The notes beneath the pieces were generated by a model. That model saw nothing but the letters and a program-made list of their open reading frames with translations, did not search any database and was not told the DNA's origin. From Colwellia sp. PAMC 20917 (GTDB lineage: Bacteria > Pseudomonadota > Gammaproteobacteria > Enterobacterales > Alteromonadaceae): a DNA stretch of 64,000 nucleotides. Numbering within the stretch: position 1 is the first letter of the stretch; every line of letters begins with the position of its first letter. The stretch covers positions 2,108,001 to 2,172,000 of the forward strand of contig NZ_CP014944.1 in the NCBI RefSeq assembly GCF_001767295.1, given 5' to 3'. A program made the translations under genes and the position numbers. This document shows positions 39,602 through 49,679 of the stretch, in pieces.

Positions 39602-41587
39602 ATGAGTAGTCCATTTTTATACAATTTATCGTTAACCCTTATCCATTTTATTTGGCAAGGGATTTTCGTTGCGCTTGCGCTAAAGTTGGCATTAACGTTT
39701 ACTTCTTATAAAAAACCACAATGGCGTTATGCGATGGCGTCATTGGCTATGGTGGCTAATTTATTATTGCCTTTTTTTACCTTCTATATTATCTCTCAAG
39801 CTGACTTTCAACAATTTGGTCCTTTATTAAATAACAGCATCTTGCTAAGCGATATCATTAATAATGACGCCCAAAATACTGCTGTCTGGTATTCCAATGC
39901 GGTTGAATTCTTACCCTATTTATCATTAACATGGGTAACAATAAGCTTTGCCTTAGCGATAAAGCTGTTCATCGAATTATATAATGTTAACCAACTACCC
40001 AAAATAGGCACCTCGCCGGCAAATGCTGAACTTGAAGCCAGATTTCAGCAATTAGTTGAACAAGTAAAATTAACCTGCTCACCTCGACTATTAATCTCGC
40101 TTAAAAATGATGTACCTATGGCAATAGGTTGGTTGAAACCGATAGTACTTGTTCCCGTTACTATGTTGACAGGTTTAACACCCGCACAACTTGATATGTT
40201 GATATTGCACGAACTGGCACATATTCGTCGACATGACTATCTAGTTAACTTCATTCAGACCTTGGTAGTAATCTTTTTATTCTTCCATCCTGCTGTGCGT
40301 TGGGTGTCAAAGCAAATGCGTAATGAACGTGAATATTGTAGTGACGATATTGCTGTGCAGCATTGTGGTAACCCTGTTGCTTATGCGCACACGCTGGCAG
40401 ATACCGCTTCAATATGTGACAGCCACCGTCATCATTCTATTCCCGCTATGGCAATGGCGGCATCGGGTGGTGATTTAAAGCAACGCGTTCTGCGTTTAAT
40501 TGACCACGACCAGCACTGTTCAACAACGACTCACTCAGCAAAATGGTTAGCGTCTGTCGTCATTATTTTCTCAATTATTACTGTTGGCAGTAAAAAATAT
40601 ATCCAAATTCCTAGCTTAGATATAGGCACTGATACCATTCCTTTATACCGCAGCGCCGATGATGATGGCTTCAAAACATATACAGATAATGGCGATAAAA
40701 TAGCGTTACCTTCTTTGGCGCAGCAATTATTACACCGAGGCAATGAAAGTAATGCCTTAGAAAACAAACTACCCGCAAAGATGATAGCGCCATTTTTTCC
40801 TAAAAAGACCAATAAAAATCCAGTAAATGTTGAGCATAAAGTCGGGCAAGCTTACCTTATGAGCAAAGACACTACTGAAAACAGGGGTACTGTCATCAAT
40901 CCCCAAAAAAAGAACACAGTCGATACTTTAGCAGCAGTCATAAACAATAAATTAGTCGAGCTAAAAAAGGCTAAATCTGAACCTTTAAGTCATTTTACTG
41001 AATCTTTGGCTGTTCAAAAAAATCAAGCTGACCTGTCTAGTACTCAGGTAAAGATAAAAAAATCTTTAGCTCAATTGGCATTAAGTCAAACGGTTACTAT
41101 GGGTAAATCGCCAGCAGAGTTAGCCTTTGAGCGCACCGACTCAACCAAAAAAGCTTCGTTATTAAAAAACCCATATGCGGCACAAATAGCTAATTTGACT
41201 AAGCAGCCATTAGCCATAAATTCGCACTTAGCATTACCAACGGCTCGTCGCTCAGCGATGATAAAGCAAGTACTTTCCTCGACAAGCGAATCGACAACTA
41301 ACTACATGCCAGAGCGCGCACCCGCGCAATTACTGACATCGACATACCCGAAATATCCTGCCAATGCTAAGCGAAAAGGTATTGAAACGGATGTAGAAGT
41401 TACATTCACCATAGATAAAAATGGCTATGTACGAGATATTCAATACGATGGTGAAGGCAGAGTCAGTTATTTTCGTAATACTATTCGTTCATCATTAGAA
41501 AAATGGCGTTTCACCCCGGCGAGTTATAATGACCAACCGGTAGAAAGCACCATGTCTAAAATATTTTCTTTCAGTATTGCTAAATAA
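39602..41587 (+). CDS. BlaR1/M56-family membrane metallopeptidase with C-terminal TonB-like domain
   Basis: Encodes 661 residues. The N-terminal 330 residues form an M56 peptidase with several membrane segments, the zinc motif HELAH at 203-207 and NEREYCSDD beyond. A membrane segment near 318-335 leads to a long low-complexity periplasmic region and a C-terminal TonB-like domain (about 580-661: YPKYPANAKRKGIETDVEV..., KWRFTPA). BlaR1 itself has a penicillin-binding sensor there; this one does not. A three-codon minicistron (ATG TCA GAT TAA) behind AGGA lies just before the start and may couple translation. It likely cleaves the BlaI-like repressor. Confidence 0.88.
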   Translation: MSSPFLYNLSLTLIHFIWQGIFVALALKLALTFTSYKKPQWRYAMASLAMVANLLLPFFTFYIISQADFQQFGPLLNNSILLSDIINNDAQNTAVWYSNAVEFLPYLSLTWVTISFALAIKLFIELYNVNQLPKIGTSPANAELEARFQQLVEQVKLTCSPRLLISLKNDVPMAIGWLKPIVLVPVTMLTGLTPAQLDMLILHELAHIRRHDYLVNFIQTLVVIFLFFHPAVRWVSKQMRNEREYCSDDIAVQHCGNPVAYAHTLADTASICDSHRHHSIPAMAMAASGGDLKQRVLRLIDHDQHCSTTTHSAKWLASVVIIFSIITVGSKKYIQIPSLDIGTDTIPLYRSADDDGFKTYTDNGDKIALPSLAQQLLHRGNESNALENKLPAKMIAPFFPKKTNKNPVNVEHKVGQAYLMSKDTTENRGTVINPQKKNTVDTLAAVINNKLVELKKAKSEPLSHFTESLAVQKNQADLSSTQVKIKKSLAQLALSQTVTMGKSPAELAFERTDSTKKASLLKNPYAAQIANLTKQPLAINSHLALPTARRSAMIKQVLSSTSESTTNYMPERAPAQLLTSTYPKYPANAKRKGIETDVEVTFTIDKNGYVRDIQYDGEGRVSYFRNTIRSSLEKWRFTPASYNDQPVESTMSKIFSFSIAK

Positions 41588-41592
41588 CAAGA

Positions 41593-42090
41593 TTACTCAG
41601 CATGATGCTTTCTTCTGCCATCATGCTTTTGGTGTGACTGCATTTTTTCTTTTTGTACGTCCGTTAATATCATCATAAAACTGTGTTCTTTCTTTGCTTT
41701 AATTAAAGCTTTTTGTGCAATAATATCTTGGTATTGACTTTGTAAATCAATAAAAGCTTGTTCATTAAAGTGCTCTTCCATCAGTAACGCTTTACGTTGT
41801 TGATGAAATCCTTGCATGCTCTCTTTTAATACTGAATGACTTGTTTTTGCTGTTTTATTTATCGCCTTTGCCTGCTCACGTTGTTCTTCAGTAAGCGCTA
41901 AATACTTCGCCATTCGTTTAAAATCACCTTTCATACCACGCTTTGATTTGTACTGATGGTGACCGGTATGCTTGGCATCATGACGGTCATTGTTAACGCC
42001 ATTACCGTTATTAATGGCCAACGCTGCGGTACTTGCTAAGGATAAAGTTAATAATGCACTGGCTAATAAAACTGAACGTTTACTTTTCAT
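41593..42090 (-). CDS. Periplasmic Spy/CpxP-family protein
   Basis: Encodes 165 residues with a signal peptide (cleavage near ALAI) and the two LTxxQ motifs of the family (LTEEQREQ and LTDVQKEKM). It is helical, His-rich near residues 35-50 and at the C-terminus. CpxP binds the sensor CpxA and represses it; Spy is a chaperone. Because it diverges from cpxR-cpxA and shares a spacer with a CpxR-type box, a CpxP-like role is the better guess. It is convergent with the M56 gene, five bases away. Confidence 0.85.
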   Translation of the reverse strand: MKSKRSVLLASALLTLSLASTAALAINNGNGVNNDRHDAKHTGHHQYKSKRGMKGDFKRMAKYLALTEEQREQAKAINKTAKTSHSVLKESMQGFHQQRKALLMEEHFNEQAFIDLQSQYQDIIAQKALIKAKKEHSFMMILTDVQKEKMQSHQKHDGRRKHHAE

Positions 42091-42227
42091 AAGATTTACC
42101 TCTGGGTTAAATAGATAATAATATCGATTAAGTGAATTAATCGATTACTGAGCGAGCCCGGTGAATCGATTCATTCTTCTAAGTGAGGTAACTATAAACC
42201 TTGCAACGCAAAGAAACGCAAGGCAGT

Positions 42228-42244
42228 GTAAAGTTTTTGTAAAG
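42228..42244 (+). promoter_or_regulatory. CpxR-type binding site
   Basis: GTAAAG (42228-42233) is repeated 11 bases later (42239-42244), matching the direct-repeat CpxR box GTAAA-N4/8-GTAAA. It lies about 90 bases before cpxR and 140 bases before the divergent cpxP-like gene, so it may control both. Confidence 0.7.
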
Positions 42245-42331
42245 GCAACAACAAAGTCAGTTTTCTAATAACAGTTAAGTTAATATTAAGATACGCCAAA
42301 TACCGCCACTAACGAAAGATAACAAAACCTC

Positions 42332-43045
42332 ATGAGCAAACAGAAAATATTAATCATCGATGACGACAAAGAACTCACTGAGTTATTAACTGAGTATCTA
42401 TCGTATGAAGGATTTGAATTAGAAGCTTGCCATGATGGTGTTAGTGGTCTGGCACGTGCTTATGATGAACAATTTTCACTGATATTACTTGATGTTATGA
42501 TGCCCAAACTAAATGGCTTTGAAGTATTAAAAGCCTTAGGTGGCCAGCATAAAACGCCAATTTTAATGTTAACGGCTAAAGGTGATAACGACGACAGAAT
42601 ATTAGGCTTGGAGCTAGGCGCCGATGACTATTTAGCGAAACCTTTTCAGCATCGTGAATTACTGGCACGCATTAAAGCTATTTTACGGCGTATTAAAATA
42701 GTTAAGTCCAATGAAAGTACTGTTAGTCATCAGCAAATTAATGAGGTCAGGCTTGAACATAGCACTCGTCAAGCTTTTTGCCATCAACAGTTAGTTGAAT
42801 TAACTGGTACCGAGTTTCAAATATTAGCTTTGCTGATGAATAATGCCAGTCAAATCGTCAGTAAAAATGAAATATCAGAACAAATATTGAAACGAAAATT
42901 GAGTGCTTTTGATCGCAGTATCGACATGCACATCAGTAATATTCGCCGTAAGTTACTCGAGTTTTCTGCAAGTGATAAATTAAAAACCATTCGCGGCGCT
43001 GGTTATATCTTCCTCACAGGAGAAAGCACGGGGATAAATGGCTAA
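42332..43045 (+). CDS. cpxR: Response regulator, OmpR/CpxR type
   Basis: Encodes 237 residues: receiver domain with D10-D12 acidic cluster, phospho-acceptor D54 (LILLDVMMP) and K in LAKPF, then an OmpR-type winged helix (DMHISNIRRKL, TIRGAGYIF). The cpxA-like kinase starts at the same base as its stop ends (ATG overlapping TAA region), so the pair is coupled. CpxR identity is based on similarity and the cpxP-like divergent gene. Confidence 0.88.
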   Translation: MSKQKILIIDDDKELTELLTEYLSYEGFELEACHDGVSGLARAYDEQFSLILLDVMMPKLNGFEVLKALGGQHKTPILMLTAKGDNDDRILGLELGADDYLAKPFQHRELLARIKAILRRIKIVKSNESTVSHQQINEVRLEHSTRQAFCHQQLVELTGTEFQILALLMNNASQIVSKNEISEQILKRKLSAFDRSIDMHISNIRRKLLEFSASDKLKTIRGAGYIFLTGESTGING

Positions 43046-44448
43046 TGCTCAATAAAATTAGACAGTCATTTTCATCGATTGGCTTTAAGATATTTTTATG
43101 GTTTTGGCTGTTCGCCTTAAGCTCTATTATAGCAACACGATTTATCTCAGCCCAGTTAGCACAGAACAGTATTGTTTTACCTGCGCACCATGGCGACTTA
43201 AAAAAATTGCACCGTATCGCTAAACGTATTGAAAGAAATAATATGTCAGCCGATGGACTTTTGCGATATCGAGGGAAATCGCCTAATGAAGCTATCATTA
43301 TCAGAAATATTGATAGTGGTCAGCTCACCACCGATAGTAGCCGTTTTTTAAAAGACTTGGTTAGCTACCTAGAAAAAAATCGCTTTTCAGCCATCACCTC
43401 TATTCAATTTCCGAGATCTCGTATTACCGGCCCTAAAAATATCATCTTAGATAATCAACCCGTCGAACTATATTTAGCTATTAAAGGTCAGTCTCGACAT
43501 TTTGATTCCTTTATTATGCAACTGCCCAATTGGTTGAAACTTGCCATCCCCATTGCGGTCAGTGCTCTATTAGCCTGGTTATTAGCACGAACGTTAATTA
43601 AGCCAATATTGGCAATACGACGTGCGGCAACCGATATTGGTAACGGCCAGCTTGATGCCCGTATCGAACATGCCAATAAAAGAAAAGACGAACTGGGTTC
43701 ACTTGCCACCAGCTTTAATACGATGGCAGACAAGTTATCATTAAATCTAACCGCTAATCAGCGTTTATTAGCCGATGTTTCCCATGAGCTTCGTTCACCG
43801 ATGACTCGCTTACAACTTGCGGTTGGTCTAGCTCAGCAAGCGATTAACAAACCCGAGTTGCAAAAAAAACATCTCGCGCGCTGTGAACTAGAAGTCAGCC
43901 GTTTAAATGAAATGATAAGCGATGTGCTTTCTCTTTCTCGATTAGAAAACACCTTTCAAAAAATTAATTTGCAAACCGTTCATCTCGATGAATTATTAGC
44001 CGATATCTGTCAAGACTGCCAGTACCTTGCTGACGAAAAACATATCTTAATTACTATGAAGCACTTTTTCTCTTTGGATTTACCTGGAGATCAAAATTTA
44101 TTAAGCAGTGCTTTTAGTAATGTCATTATTAACGCCATTAAATATAGCCCAAAGCACAGTGAAGTGGTCATCTCTATGGCGAGTGTTATTCTCAATCAAC
44201 AAGACAGTATTAAGATTATCATTAGCGATAGCGGTGATGGCGTTCCTCAAAGTACCATCGAAAAACTTTTTCAGCCTTTTTATCGTGTCGATGAAGCCCG
44301 AGATAGAAACACGGGTGGCACCGGCTTAGGCTTAGCCATAGCACAGCAAGCAGTATTAGCACATAATGGTGCGATAAGTGCTAAAAACAACGACTCTGGT
44401 GGTTTATCTGTAACCATTATTTTGCCAATAAGCACAACACTGACATAA
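43045..44448 (+). CDS. cpxA: Sensor histidine kinase, CpxA type
   Basis: Encodes 467 residues: membrane segments at about 14-33 and 163-183 around a periplasmic domain, HAMP (about 185-237), H-box with H247 (VSHELRSPMTRLQ), N-box (NVIINAIKYSP) and G-boxes (DSGDGVP, GGTGLGLAIAQ). All catalytic motifs are intact. It phosphorylates the adjacent regulator. Its periplasmic domain is slightly longer than in E. coli CpxA. Confidence 0.87.
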   Translation: MLNKIRQSFSSIGFKIFLWFWLFALSSIIATRFISAQLAQNSIVLPAHHGDLKKLHRIAKRIERNNMSADGLLRYRGKSPNEAIIIRNIDSGQLTTDSSRFLKDLVSYLEKNRFSAITSIQFPRSRITGPKNIILDNQPVELYLAIKGQSRHFDSFIMQLPNWLKLAIPIAVSALLAWLLARTLIKPILAIRRAATDIGNGQLDARIEHANKRKDELGSLATSFNTMADKLSLNLTANQRLLADVSHELRSPMTRLQLAVGLAQQAINKPELQKKHLARCELEVSRLNEMISDVLSLSRLENTFQKINLQTVHLDELLADICQDCQYLADEKHILITMKHFFSLDLPGDQNLLSSAFSNVIINAIKYSPKHSEVVISMASVILNQQDSIKIIISDSGDGVPQSTIEKLFQPFYRVDEARDRNTGGTGLGLAIAQQAVLAHNGAISAKNNDSGGLSVTIILPISTTLT

Positions 44449-44508
44449 AACTGATGAACATAAGTGAATTATCACCGCTAATGTCATGCGACCTTAGGAT
44501 TAAACAAC

Positions 44509-45549
44509 ATGGCTTTAGCGAAAATCAATAGTAATGACTATGGCAAAGAAAGTGAGCTTAGTGCTCGCTTATCAACTGAAATAAAACAGTTTTGGCAACA
44601 AGGTTACTTCTCATCTTTTAGTGGTGTCAATAAAATAAGAATAAATTACGTAACCTTTACTCACTGCAAAAACCAAGAAAATCTTGTACTGGTTACCGGA
44701 AGGTCTGAAAGTTATCTAAAGTATCAAGAACTCGCCTTTGACTTGTATCAGCAAGGTTATAATATATTTATCGTCGACCACCGTGGTCAAGGTTTGTCAC
44801 AACGATTGTTGAATGATGGCCAAAAAGGCTATGTAAAAAAATTTGATGACTACGCCGAAGATCTTAAAAAATTTATTGATGATGTTGTTTTAGAAAGTGC
44901 CACAAATAATCCCAGTAAAACACGTCCTAAAAAACCCCATCTATTAGCACATTCGATGGGGGGAGCCATTGCTGTGCGCATGATGCAGTTATACCCACTG
45001 TCAGCTAAATCTGCGGTATTAACCTCGCCAATGATTGCAGTTAACTACGGCAATATCGCTAACTGGCTTGCTCAAGGGATTATTTATTTAGGGGATTTCT
45101 TTAACGCTTGCTTAGCTGCTGAAGCTAATTTTTTTATGGGACAAACGGCCTTTAACGACACACCTTTTGCTGAAAATGAGCTTAGTCAATCGACTGTTCG
45201 CTACCAAGTTTTTGTGGAACTTTATCAGAAAAATAAAGAGATACAATTGGGCGGTGTCACCACTCATTGGCTCAAAGAAGCCATTATCGCTAAGAAAAAT
45301 ATTTTTGCAGATTTAGCTAAATTGACTACACCTATCTTAGTCATGCAGTCAGGTAACGACACTATCGTTTGTAATAAAGCGCAAAACACTTTCTGCCAGC
45401 AATTACACCAATACCACAAAGAGTCTTGCCCTGAAGGCAAACCTTTCACTGTCGACAATGCGCGGCACGAGCTTATGTTTGAGCAAGACCAGTATCGCAG
45501 CCCCGCCTTAAGAAAAGCGCTGCAGTGGTTTGATACACATTCAACTTAG
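44509..45549 (+). CDS. pldB: Lysophospholipase L2-like alpha/beta hydrolase
   Basis: Encodes 346 residues of the serine aminopeptidase/monoglyceride lipase-type hydrolases: HRGQGLSQR, nucleophile elbow AHSMGGA and the final His in NARHELMFE. PldB of E. coli hydrolyses lysophospholipids at the inner membrane. It ends two bases before the convergent fieF. The substrate is inferred from similarity. Confidence 0.82.
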   Translation: MALAKINSNDYGKESELSARLSTEIKQFWQQGYFSSFSGVNKIRINYVTFTHCKNQENLVLVTGRSESYLKYQELAFDLYQQGYNIFIVDHRGQGLSQRLLNDGQKGYVKKFDDYAEDLKKFIDDVVLESATNNPSKTRPKKPHLLAHSMGGAIAVRMMQLYPLSAKSAVLTSPMIAVNYGNIANWLAQGIIYLGDFFNACLAAEANFFMGQTAFNDTPFAENELSQSTVRYQVFVELYQKNKEIQLGGVTTHWLKEAIIAKKNIFADLAKLTTPILVMQSGNDTIVCNKAQNTFCQQLHQYHKESCPEGKPFTVDNARHELMFEQDQYRSPALRKALQWFDTHST

Positions 45550-45551
45550 TT

Positions 45552-46490
45552 TTATTTCTGTTGCGGTTCTTGGTCTACATTAACCGTTTTAATGGCTACC
45601 ACTGAAGTAGGATCATGATGAATAAACACTTCGCAAGGCGAGAATTTCGCTTCAATTTCTTCTTCTATAGCTTCACCAATATCGTGGGCTTCCAGTAAAG
45701 ACAGTCGGTCATCAAGCTCTAAATGAAATTGAATAAAGCGCTGCGGGCCTGATTGTCGGGTTCTTAAATCATGAACACCTAAGGTCGAATCATGAGCAAC
45801 CACAATAGCGGTAATTTGAGTCTGCTCTTCTTCACTCAGTTCATGATCCATTAAGTTGTGCACACTTAAGTAAATAATTTTTAAAGCGCCACTCAATAGC
45901 AACACCCCAACAAGACAAGTAAATATGCCATCTGCATAGAGAGAGTAGCCGCTGCTTAAAATCAACGCCGCTAATACGCCCAGGTTTAATAATAAATCTG
46001 ACTGGTAATGCAAAGCATCAGCACTAATGGCAACGGAACGGGTTTTGGCAATCACAAAACGTTGCAACACCACTAATAACAGTGTCATCACGATAGCTAT
46101 AATCGTCACCACTATGCCTATTTCTGTTTTAACAACCAGTTTGGGGTGAATAATTCGGTCAAAGCCATGAAAGATCAATAACAAGGCAGAACCGGTCACA
46201 AAAGCGGCTTGTACTAAACCCGCTAAACTCTCGGCTTTACCGTGACCAAATTTGTGTTTTTCATCGGCGGGTGCCAAAGCATAATGAAGAATAACCACAT
46301 TCATCAACGAAGCAAATAAATCCAACATCGAATCGGTGGCCGAAGCCAGCATTGAGCTAGCATCTGTGACAACCCAAGCATACAATTTCAAAAGAAAAAG
46401 TAATAAGGCCGTTGCGGTAGCGGCGAAAGCAGCCACTCTGACCCAAAAACTGTAGTCATTTTGTTTTGATAAAGCTTCACTCATAGTCAT
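45552..46490 (-). CDS. fieF: Cation diffusion facilitator, FieF-type iron/zinc efflux
   Basis: Encodes 312 residues: six membrane helices with the metal sites DSMLD and HYQSD (the D..D and H..D ligands of YiiP/FieF), and a C-terminal cytoplasmic domain rich in His and Asp. It exports Fe(II) or Zn(II) by proton antiport. E. coli FieF has 300 residues. Two in-frame ATGs (46490 and 46484) are possible. Confidence 0.9.
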   Translation of the reverse strand: MTMSEALSKQNDYSFWVRVAAFAATATALLLFLLKLYAWVVTDASSMLASATDSMLDLFASLMNVVILHYALAPADEKHKFGHGKAESLAGLVQAAFVTGSALLLIFHGFDRIIHPKLVVKTEIGIVVTIIAIVMTLLLVVLQRFVIAKTRSVAISADALHYQSDLLLNLGVLAALILSSGYSLYADGIFTCLVGVLLLSGALKIIYLSVHNLMDHELSEEEQTQITAIVVAHDSTLGVHDLRTRQSGPQRFIQFHLELDDRLSLLEAHDIGEAIEEEIEAKFSPCEVFIHHDPTSVVAIKTVNVDQEPQQK

Positions 46491-46522
46491 TACTTTTCCA
46501 TGCTTGCTACTTAAGCGCTAAT

Positions 46523-46553
46523 TTGTACAATATAGTAATTCGTTTGGTATAAT
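46523..46553 (+). promoter_or_regulatory. Promoter of trmL
   Basis: A perfect TATAAT (46548-46553) with an extended TG one base upstream. TTGTAC at 46523-46528 is 19 bases away, so the extended -10 probably carries it. The leader to trmL would be about 26 bases and has only a weak ribosome-binding site. Confidence 0.65.
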
Positions 46554-46585
46554 ACCTTATCATCTTCGAATTTAAGTACATTTTT

Positions 46586-47050
46586 ATGTTAGACGTCGTT
46601 TTGTTTCAGCCACAAATTCCACCAAATACCGGTAATATTATCCGCCTCTGTGCGAATACAGGCTTTAGGTTACACCTCATTGAACCCTTTGGCTTTGACC
46701 TAGACGATAAAAAACTTCGCCGCGCGGGTTTAGATTACCATGAGTTTGCAGCCATTAAGCGCCATAAAGATTATCAAGCTTTTATCGAAAGTGAACAACC
46801 TGAGCGAGTTTTAGCGGTGACCACTAAAACAACCAATTACTATGGTGATATTGCCTTTAAACCTGGGGACTATTTACTTTTTGGCTCAGAGACCAGTGGT
46901 TTGCCAGAAGAAGTAAGACAGCAAATACCCGATGAGGATAAAATTCGTATCCCGATGCTAAAAGACAGCCGGAGTATGAATTTATCGAATGCCACCGCAG
47001 TGCTTATTTTTGAAGCTTGGCGACAAATGGGCTTTGAAGGCTCAGTTTAA
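46586..47050 (+). CDS. trmL: tRNA (cytidine/uridine-2'-O-)-methyltransferase
   Basis: Encodes 154 residues of the SPOUT knotted methyltransferases ([34 protein letters not shown]). It methylates the wobble ribose (position 34) of leucine tRNAs. It is full length and typical. Confidence 0.95.
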   Translation: MLDVVLFQPQIPPNTGNIIRLCANTGFRLHLIEPFGFDLDDKKLRRAGLDYHEFAAIKRHKDYQAFIESEQPERVLAVTTKTTNYYGDIAFKPGDYLLFGSETSGLPEEVRQQIPDEDKIRIPMLKDSRSMNLSNATAVLIFEAWRQMGFEGSV

Positions 47051-47093
47051 CTTCACAATAGTAAAGATAAACAGAGCCAAACAAAGTGTAAAA

Positions 47094-48101
47094 TTATTCG
47101 ACAGTACGGTCGCGAGAAAGTAAATCAGCAGCGGCTAGCTTTGCTGATTTGCCGCAATAAAGTACCTGATAGACTTGCTCGACTATCGGCATTTCTACGC
47201 CCATACGTTGTGCTAACATATAAACTTCTTTGGTATTACGATAACCTTCAACAACTTGGCCAATATCTGTCATCGCTTTTTCAACATCAACGCCGCTGCC
47301 AAGTGCTAAGCCAAATCGACGATTACGTGATTGATTATCAGTACAGGTTAGGACTAAATCACCTAATCCAGCCATCCCCATAAAAGTACTTGCCTCGGCA
47401 TTAAGTGCACAGCCCAAACGTGTCATTTCAACTAAACCACGGGTAATTAACGCAGTACGAGCATTGGCACCAAAGCCAATACCGTCGGCGATACCAGCAC
47501 CGATAGCGATAACATTTTTAACCGCACCACCGAGTTGTACACCAATAAAGTCTTTATTTGCGTAAACCCGAAAGGTTTTGCCACAATGTAATAGATCAGA
47601 AATTTCAGTGACAAAATCATCATCAGTTGACGATAATGAAATAGCCGTTGGTAAGCCAGCAGCCATCTCTTTTGCAAAGGTTGGCCCAGAAAGTACGGCC
47701 AATGAAATATCATCTCCCAGAACATCACGGGCAACATCTTGCAGTAATCGTCCTGTTTTATGATCTAAACCTTTGGTTGCCCAAGCTATTTTAGCCTTTG
47801 GTAATAAGTAGGGTTTAATTTGGCTGAGCATTTCGCCGAAGGCATGGCTGGGGACAACCACTAAAATGTTTTCACTCGCTTGAACAGCACTTTCAAGATC
47901 GTTAGTCGTTGTTAGTGAGGGTGGAAACTCACTACCCGGTAAATATTTCTCATTCGAGTGAGATGCTTGCATTTGCGCAATGTGTTGAGGATCTCGTCCC
48001 CATAATACGGTTTTGTGACCATTTCGAGCGAGACAAATAGCAAGGGCAGAGCCATAAGACCCTGCCCCCAAAACCGTGATTTTTGCCGTTAATTTCGACA
48101 T
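47094..48101 (-). CDS. gpsA: Glycerol-3-phosphate dehydrogenase [NAD(P)+]
   Basis: Encodes 335 residues: N-terminal nucleotide fold ([18 protein letters not shown]), [16 protein letters not shown] and catalytic [13 protein letters not shown]. It makes sn-glycerol-3-phosphate for phospholipid synthesis. It follows secB on the same strand as in E. coli, about 55 bases after it. Confidence 0.97.
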   Translation of the reverse strand: MSKLTAKITVLGAGSYGSALAICLARNGHKTVLWGRDPQHIAQMQASHSNEKYLPGSEFPPSLTTTNDLESAVQASENILVVVPSHAFGEMLSQIKPYLLPKAKIAWATKGLDHKTGRLLQDVARDVLGDDISLAVLSGPTFAKEMAAGLPTAISLSSTDDDFVTEISDLLHCGKTFRVYANKDFIGVQLGGAVKNVIAIGAGIADGIGFGANARTALITRGLVEMTRLGCALNAEASTFMGMAGLGDLVLTCTDNQSRNRRFGLALGSGVDVEKAMTDIGQVVEGYRNTKEVYMLAQRMGVEMPIVEQVYQVLYCGKSAKLAAADLLSRDRTVE

Positions 48102-48156
48102 ATCATCACTTCCATTTTATTGTTACTACTAGCCGATTTTTAAGAAAAACCGTTAA

Positions 48157-48675
48157 TTAGTGAGTTTCACTGCTCTCAGGTATCTGTTCAGTTTTTGCTT
48201 GTGCGGCACGTTGTTGAACATATGAAGCAAATAGTGCTTCAAAGTTTACTGGTGCTAAATTAATTTGTGGAAATGAACCACGACTCACTAAATTCGCCAC
48301 TGACTCACGTGCATACGGAAATAATGTCGTTGGGCAGAATGCACCGATAGTATGAGCAAGTTGTGCTTCAGGTAAATTACCAATAGAAAAGATACCAGCT
48401 TGTTGGACTTCAGCTAAAAAGGCCGTTTGTCCATCAACAGTCGCGGTAACGGTTACTGACAGAACAACTTCATAAGTATCTTCAGCCAATTTATTTGATT
48501 TAGTATCTAAATCTAATTGAATTTCAGGTTTCCAATCTTTTTGGAAAATAGCAGGAGAATTTGGCGTTTCAAAAGAGATATCTTTTGTATAAATACGTTG
48601 AATAGCAAATTGTGGTGCGGCTTGTTCAGTAGCGGCTTCTGGCGCATCAGCGTTGTTGGTGTTCTCATCAGACAT
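48157..48675 (-). CDS. secB: Protein-export chaperone SecB
   Basis: Encodes 172 residues of the SecB family ([31 protein letters not shown]-type segment [22 protein letters not shown]). The tetramer keeps precursors unfolded for SecA. An acidic extension at each end explains the greater length than E. coli (155). Confidence 0.97.
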   Translation of the reverse strand: MSDENTNNADAPEAATEQAAPQFAIQRIYTKDISFETPNSPAIFQKDWKPEIQLDLDTKSNKLAEDTYEVVLSVTVTATVDGQTAFLAEVQQAGIFSIGNLPEAQLAHTIGAFCPTTLFPYARESVANLVSRGSFPQINLAPVNFEALFASYVQQRAAQAKTEQIPESSETH

Positions 48676-48718
48676 AGTTTTTTCCTATTGTATTTATTAT
48701 TTTATATAATGATGACTT

Positions 48719-48973
48719 TTAATCTTTTGCTAAAAGTTCATCTAATTTATTAGCGGCGTGAAGTGCGAATAGTTCATCGCAGCCCCCGACATAATGATCA
48801 CCAATAAAGATTTGTGGCACAGTTACACCGCCACTACGCTTGATCATGGCATTGCGCAATTCTGTATTATTGTCGATTTTAATTTCATTAAAGCTTACTT
48901 GTTTCTCTTCGAGTAAAGCTTTTGCTCGCATACAGTAAAAACAAGTTACTTTAGTATAAATATCAACTGTCAT
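48719..48973 (-). CDS. grxC: Glutaredoxin 3-like protein
   Basis: Encodes 84 residues of the glutaredoxin fold with TVPQIFIGDHYVGGCDEL (the cis-Pro and glutathione sites). The active site reads CFYC instead of the usual CPYC. Both cysteines are present, so dithiol activity is expected. It stands between yibN and secB as in E. coli. Confidence 0.94.
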   Translation of the reverse strand: MTVDIYTKVTCFYCMRAKALLEEKQVSFNEIKIDNNTELRNAMIKRSGGVTVPQIFIGDHYVGGCDELFALHAANKLDELLAKD

Positions 48974-48999
48974 ATCAAACCTTTATTAGTTATTAGCTA

Positions 49000-49428
49000 T
49001 TATTTTTTAACCAGTGGTAAACCGGCATTGACCCAAGAATTCATACCACCCTTTAACAAGCTTACTTTAGTAAAGCCTGCTTTAAGTAATTGATTAGCAA
49101 CCGGGGAAGCAGTAATTCCTGCGGTACATACAACTATGATGGGTTTATCTTTATAGTTTTCAAGGGTAGCAAAATCATTATTTGATACTTTCTCTTTCAC
49201 TAAGTTTTTTGAATCGATGATACGACTCGCTTTAAATTCTTTTTCGGTACGAATATCGACGACTACACCTTCTTCACGGTTTACTAAAAAAGTAAGTTCC
49301 TGTGTAGATATTTGCTTAATAGGCGACATTTGAATACGAATAGTCGTCACAATAATAAGAACGACAATAGCTGCCCAAGCAGCGCTTAGCACTGGATGAT
49401 TACCAGCAAAAATAATTAATTGATCCAT
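49000..49428 (-). CDS. yibN: Rhodanese-like membrane protein YibN
   Basis: Encodes about 142 residues from the ATG at 49428 (MDQLIIFAGNHPVLSAAW), which matches the start of YibN: one membrane segment at about 14-31 then a rhodanese domain. The active-site loop reads VVCTAGITAS with the catalytic Cys. An earlier in-frame ATG (49578) would add 50 residues without homology. No good ribosome-binding site precedes either start. Function not established. Confidence 0.88.
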   Translation of the reverse strand: MDQLIIFAGNHPVLSAAWAAIVVLIIVTTIRIQMSPIKQISTQELTFLVNREEGVVVDIRTEKEFKASRIIDSKNLVKEKVSNNDFATLENYKDKPIIVVCTAGITASPVANQLLKAGFTKVSLLKGGMNSWVNAGLPLVKK

Positions 49429-49679
49429 AAAAATAATAAATATTGGTTGAATAAAAAGTTGACGATAGTATACAGAATTACCAAGCAAACCCAAAAAGAA
49501 CTTTACGTGATAAGCGATTAAATCAATGAAAAGGTTTTTTTTGTTGATACAACCGACCGATAACGAGTAAAAGCACACAATTCATTTGAAATGTTTTGTC
49601 TAATACCACACAAGCAATTCTTGATTTGCCTTGGTATACTGGTGAATAATTAGCTAATTTCACCGTTATGGAAACTAAA

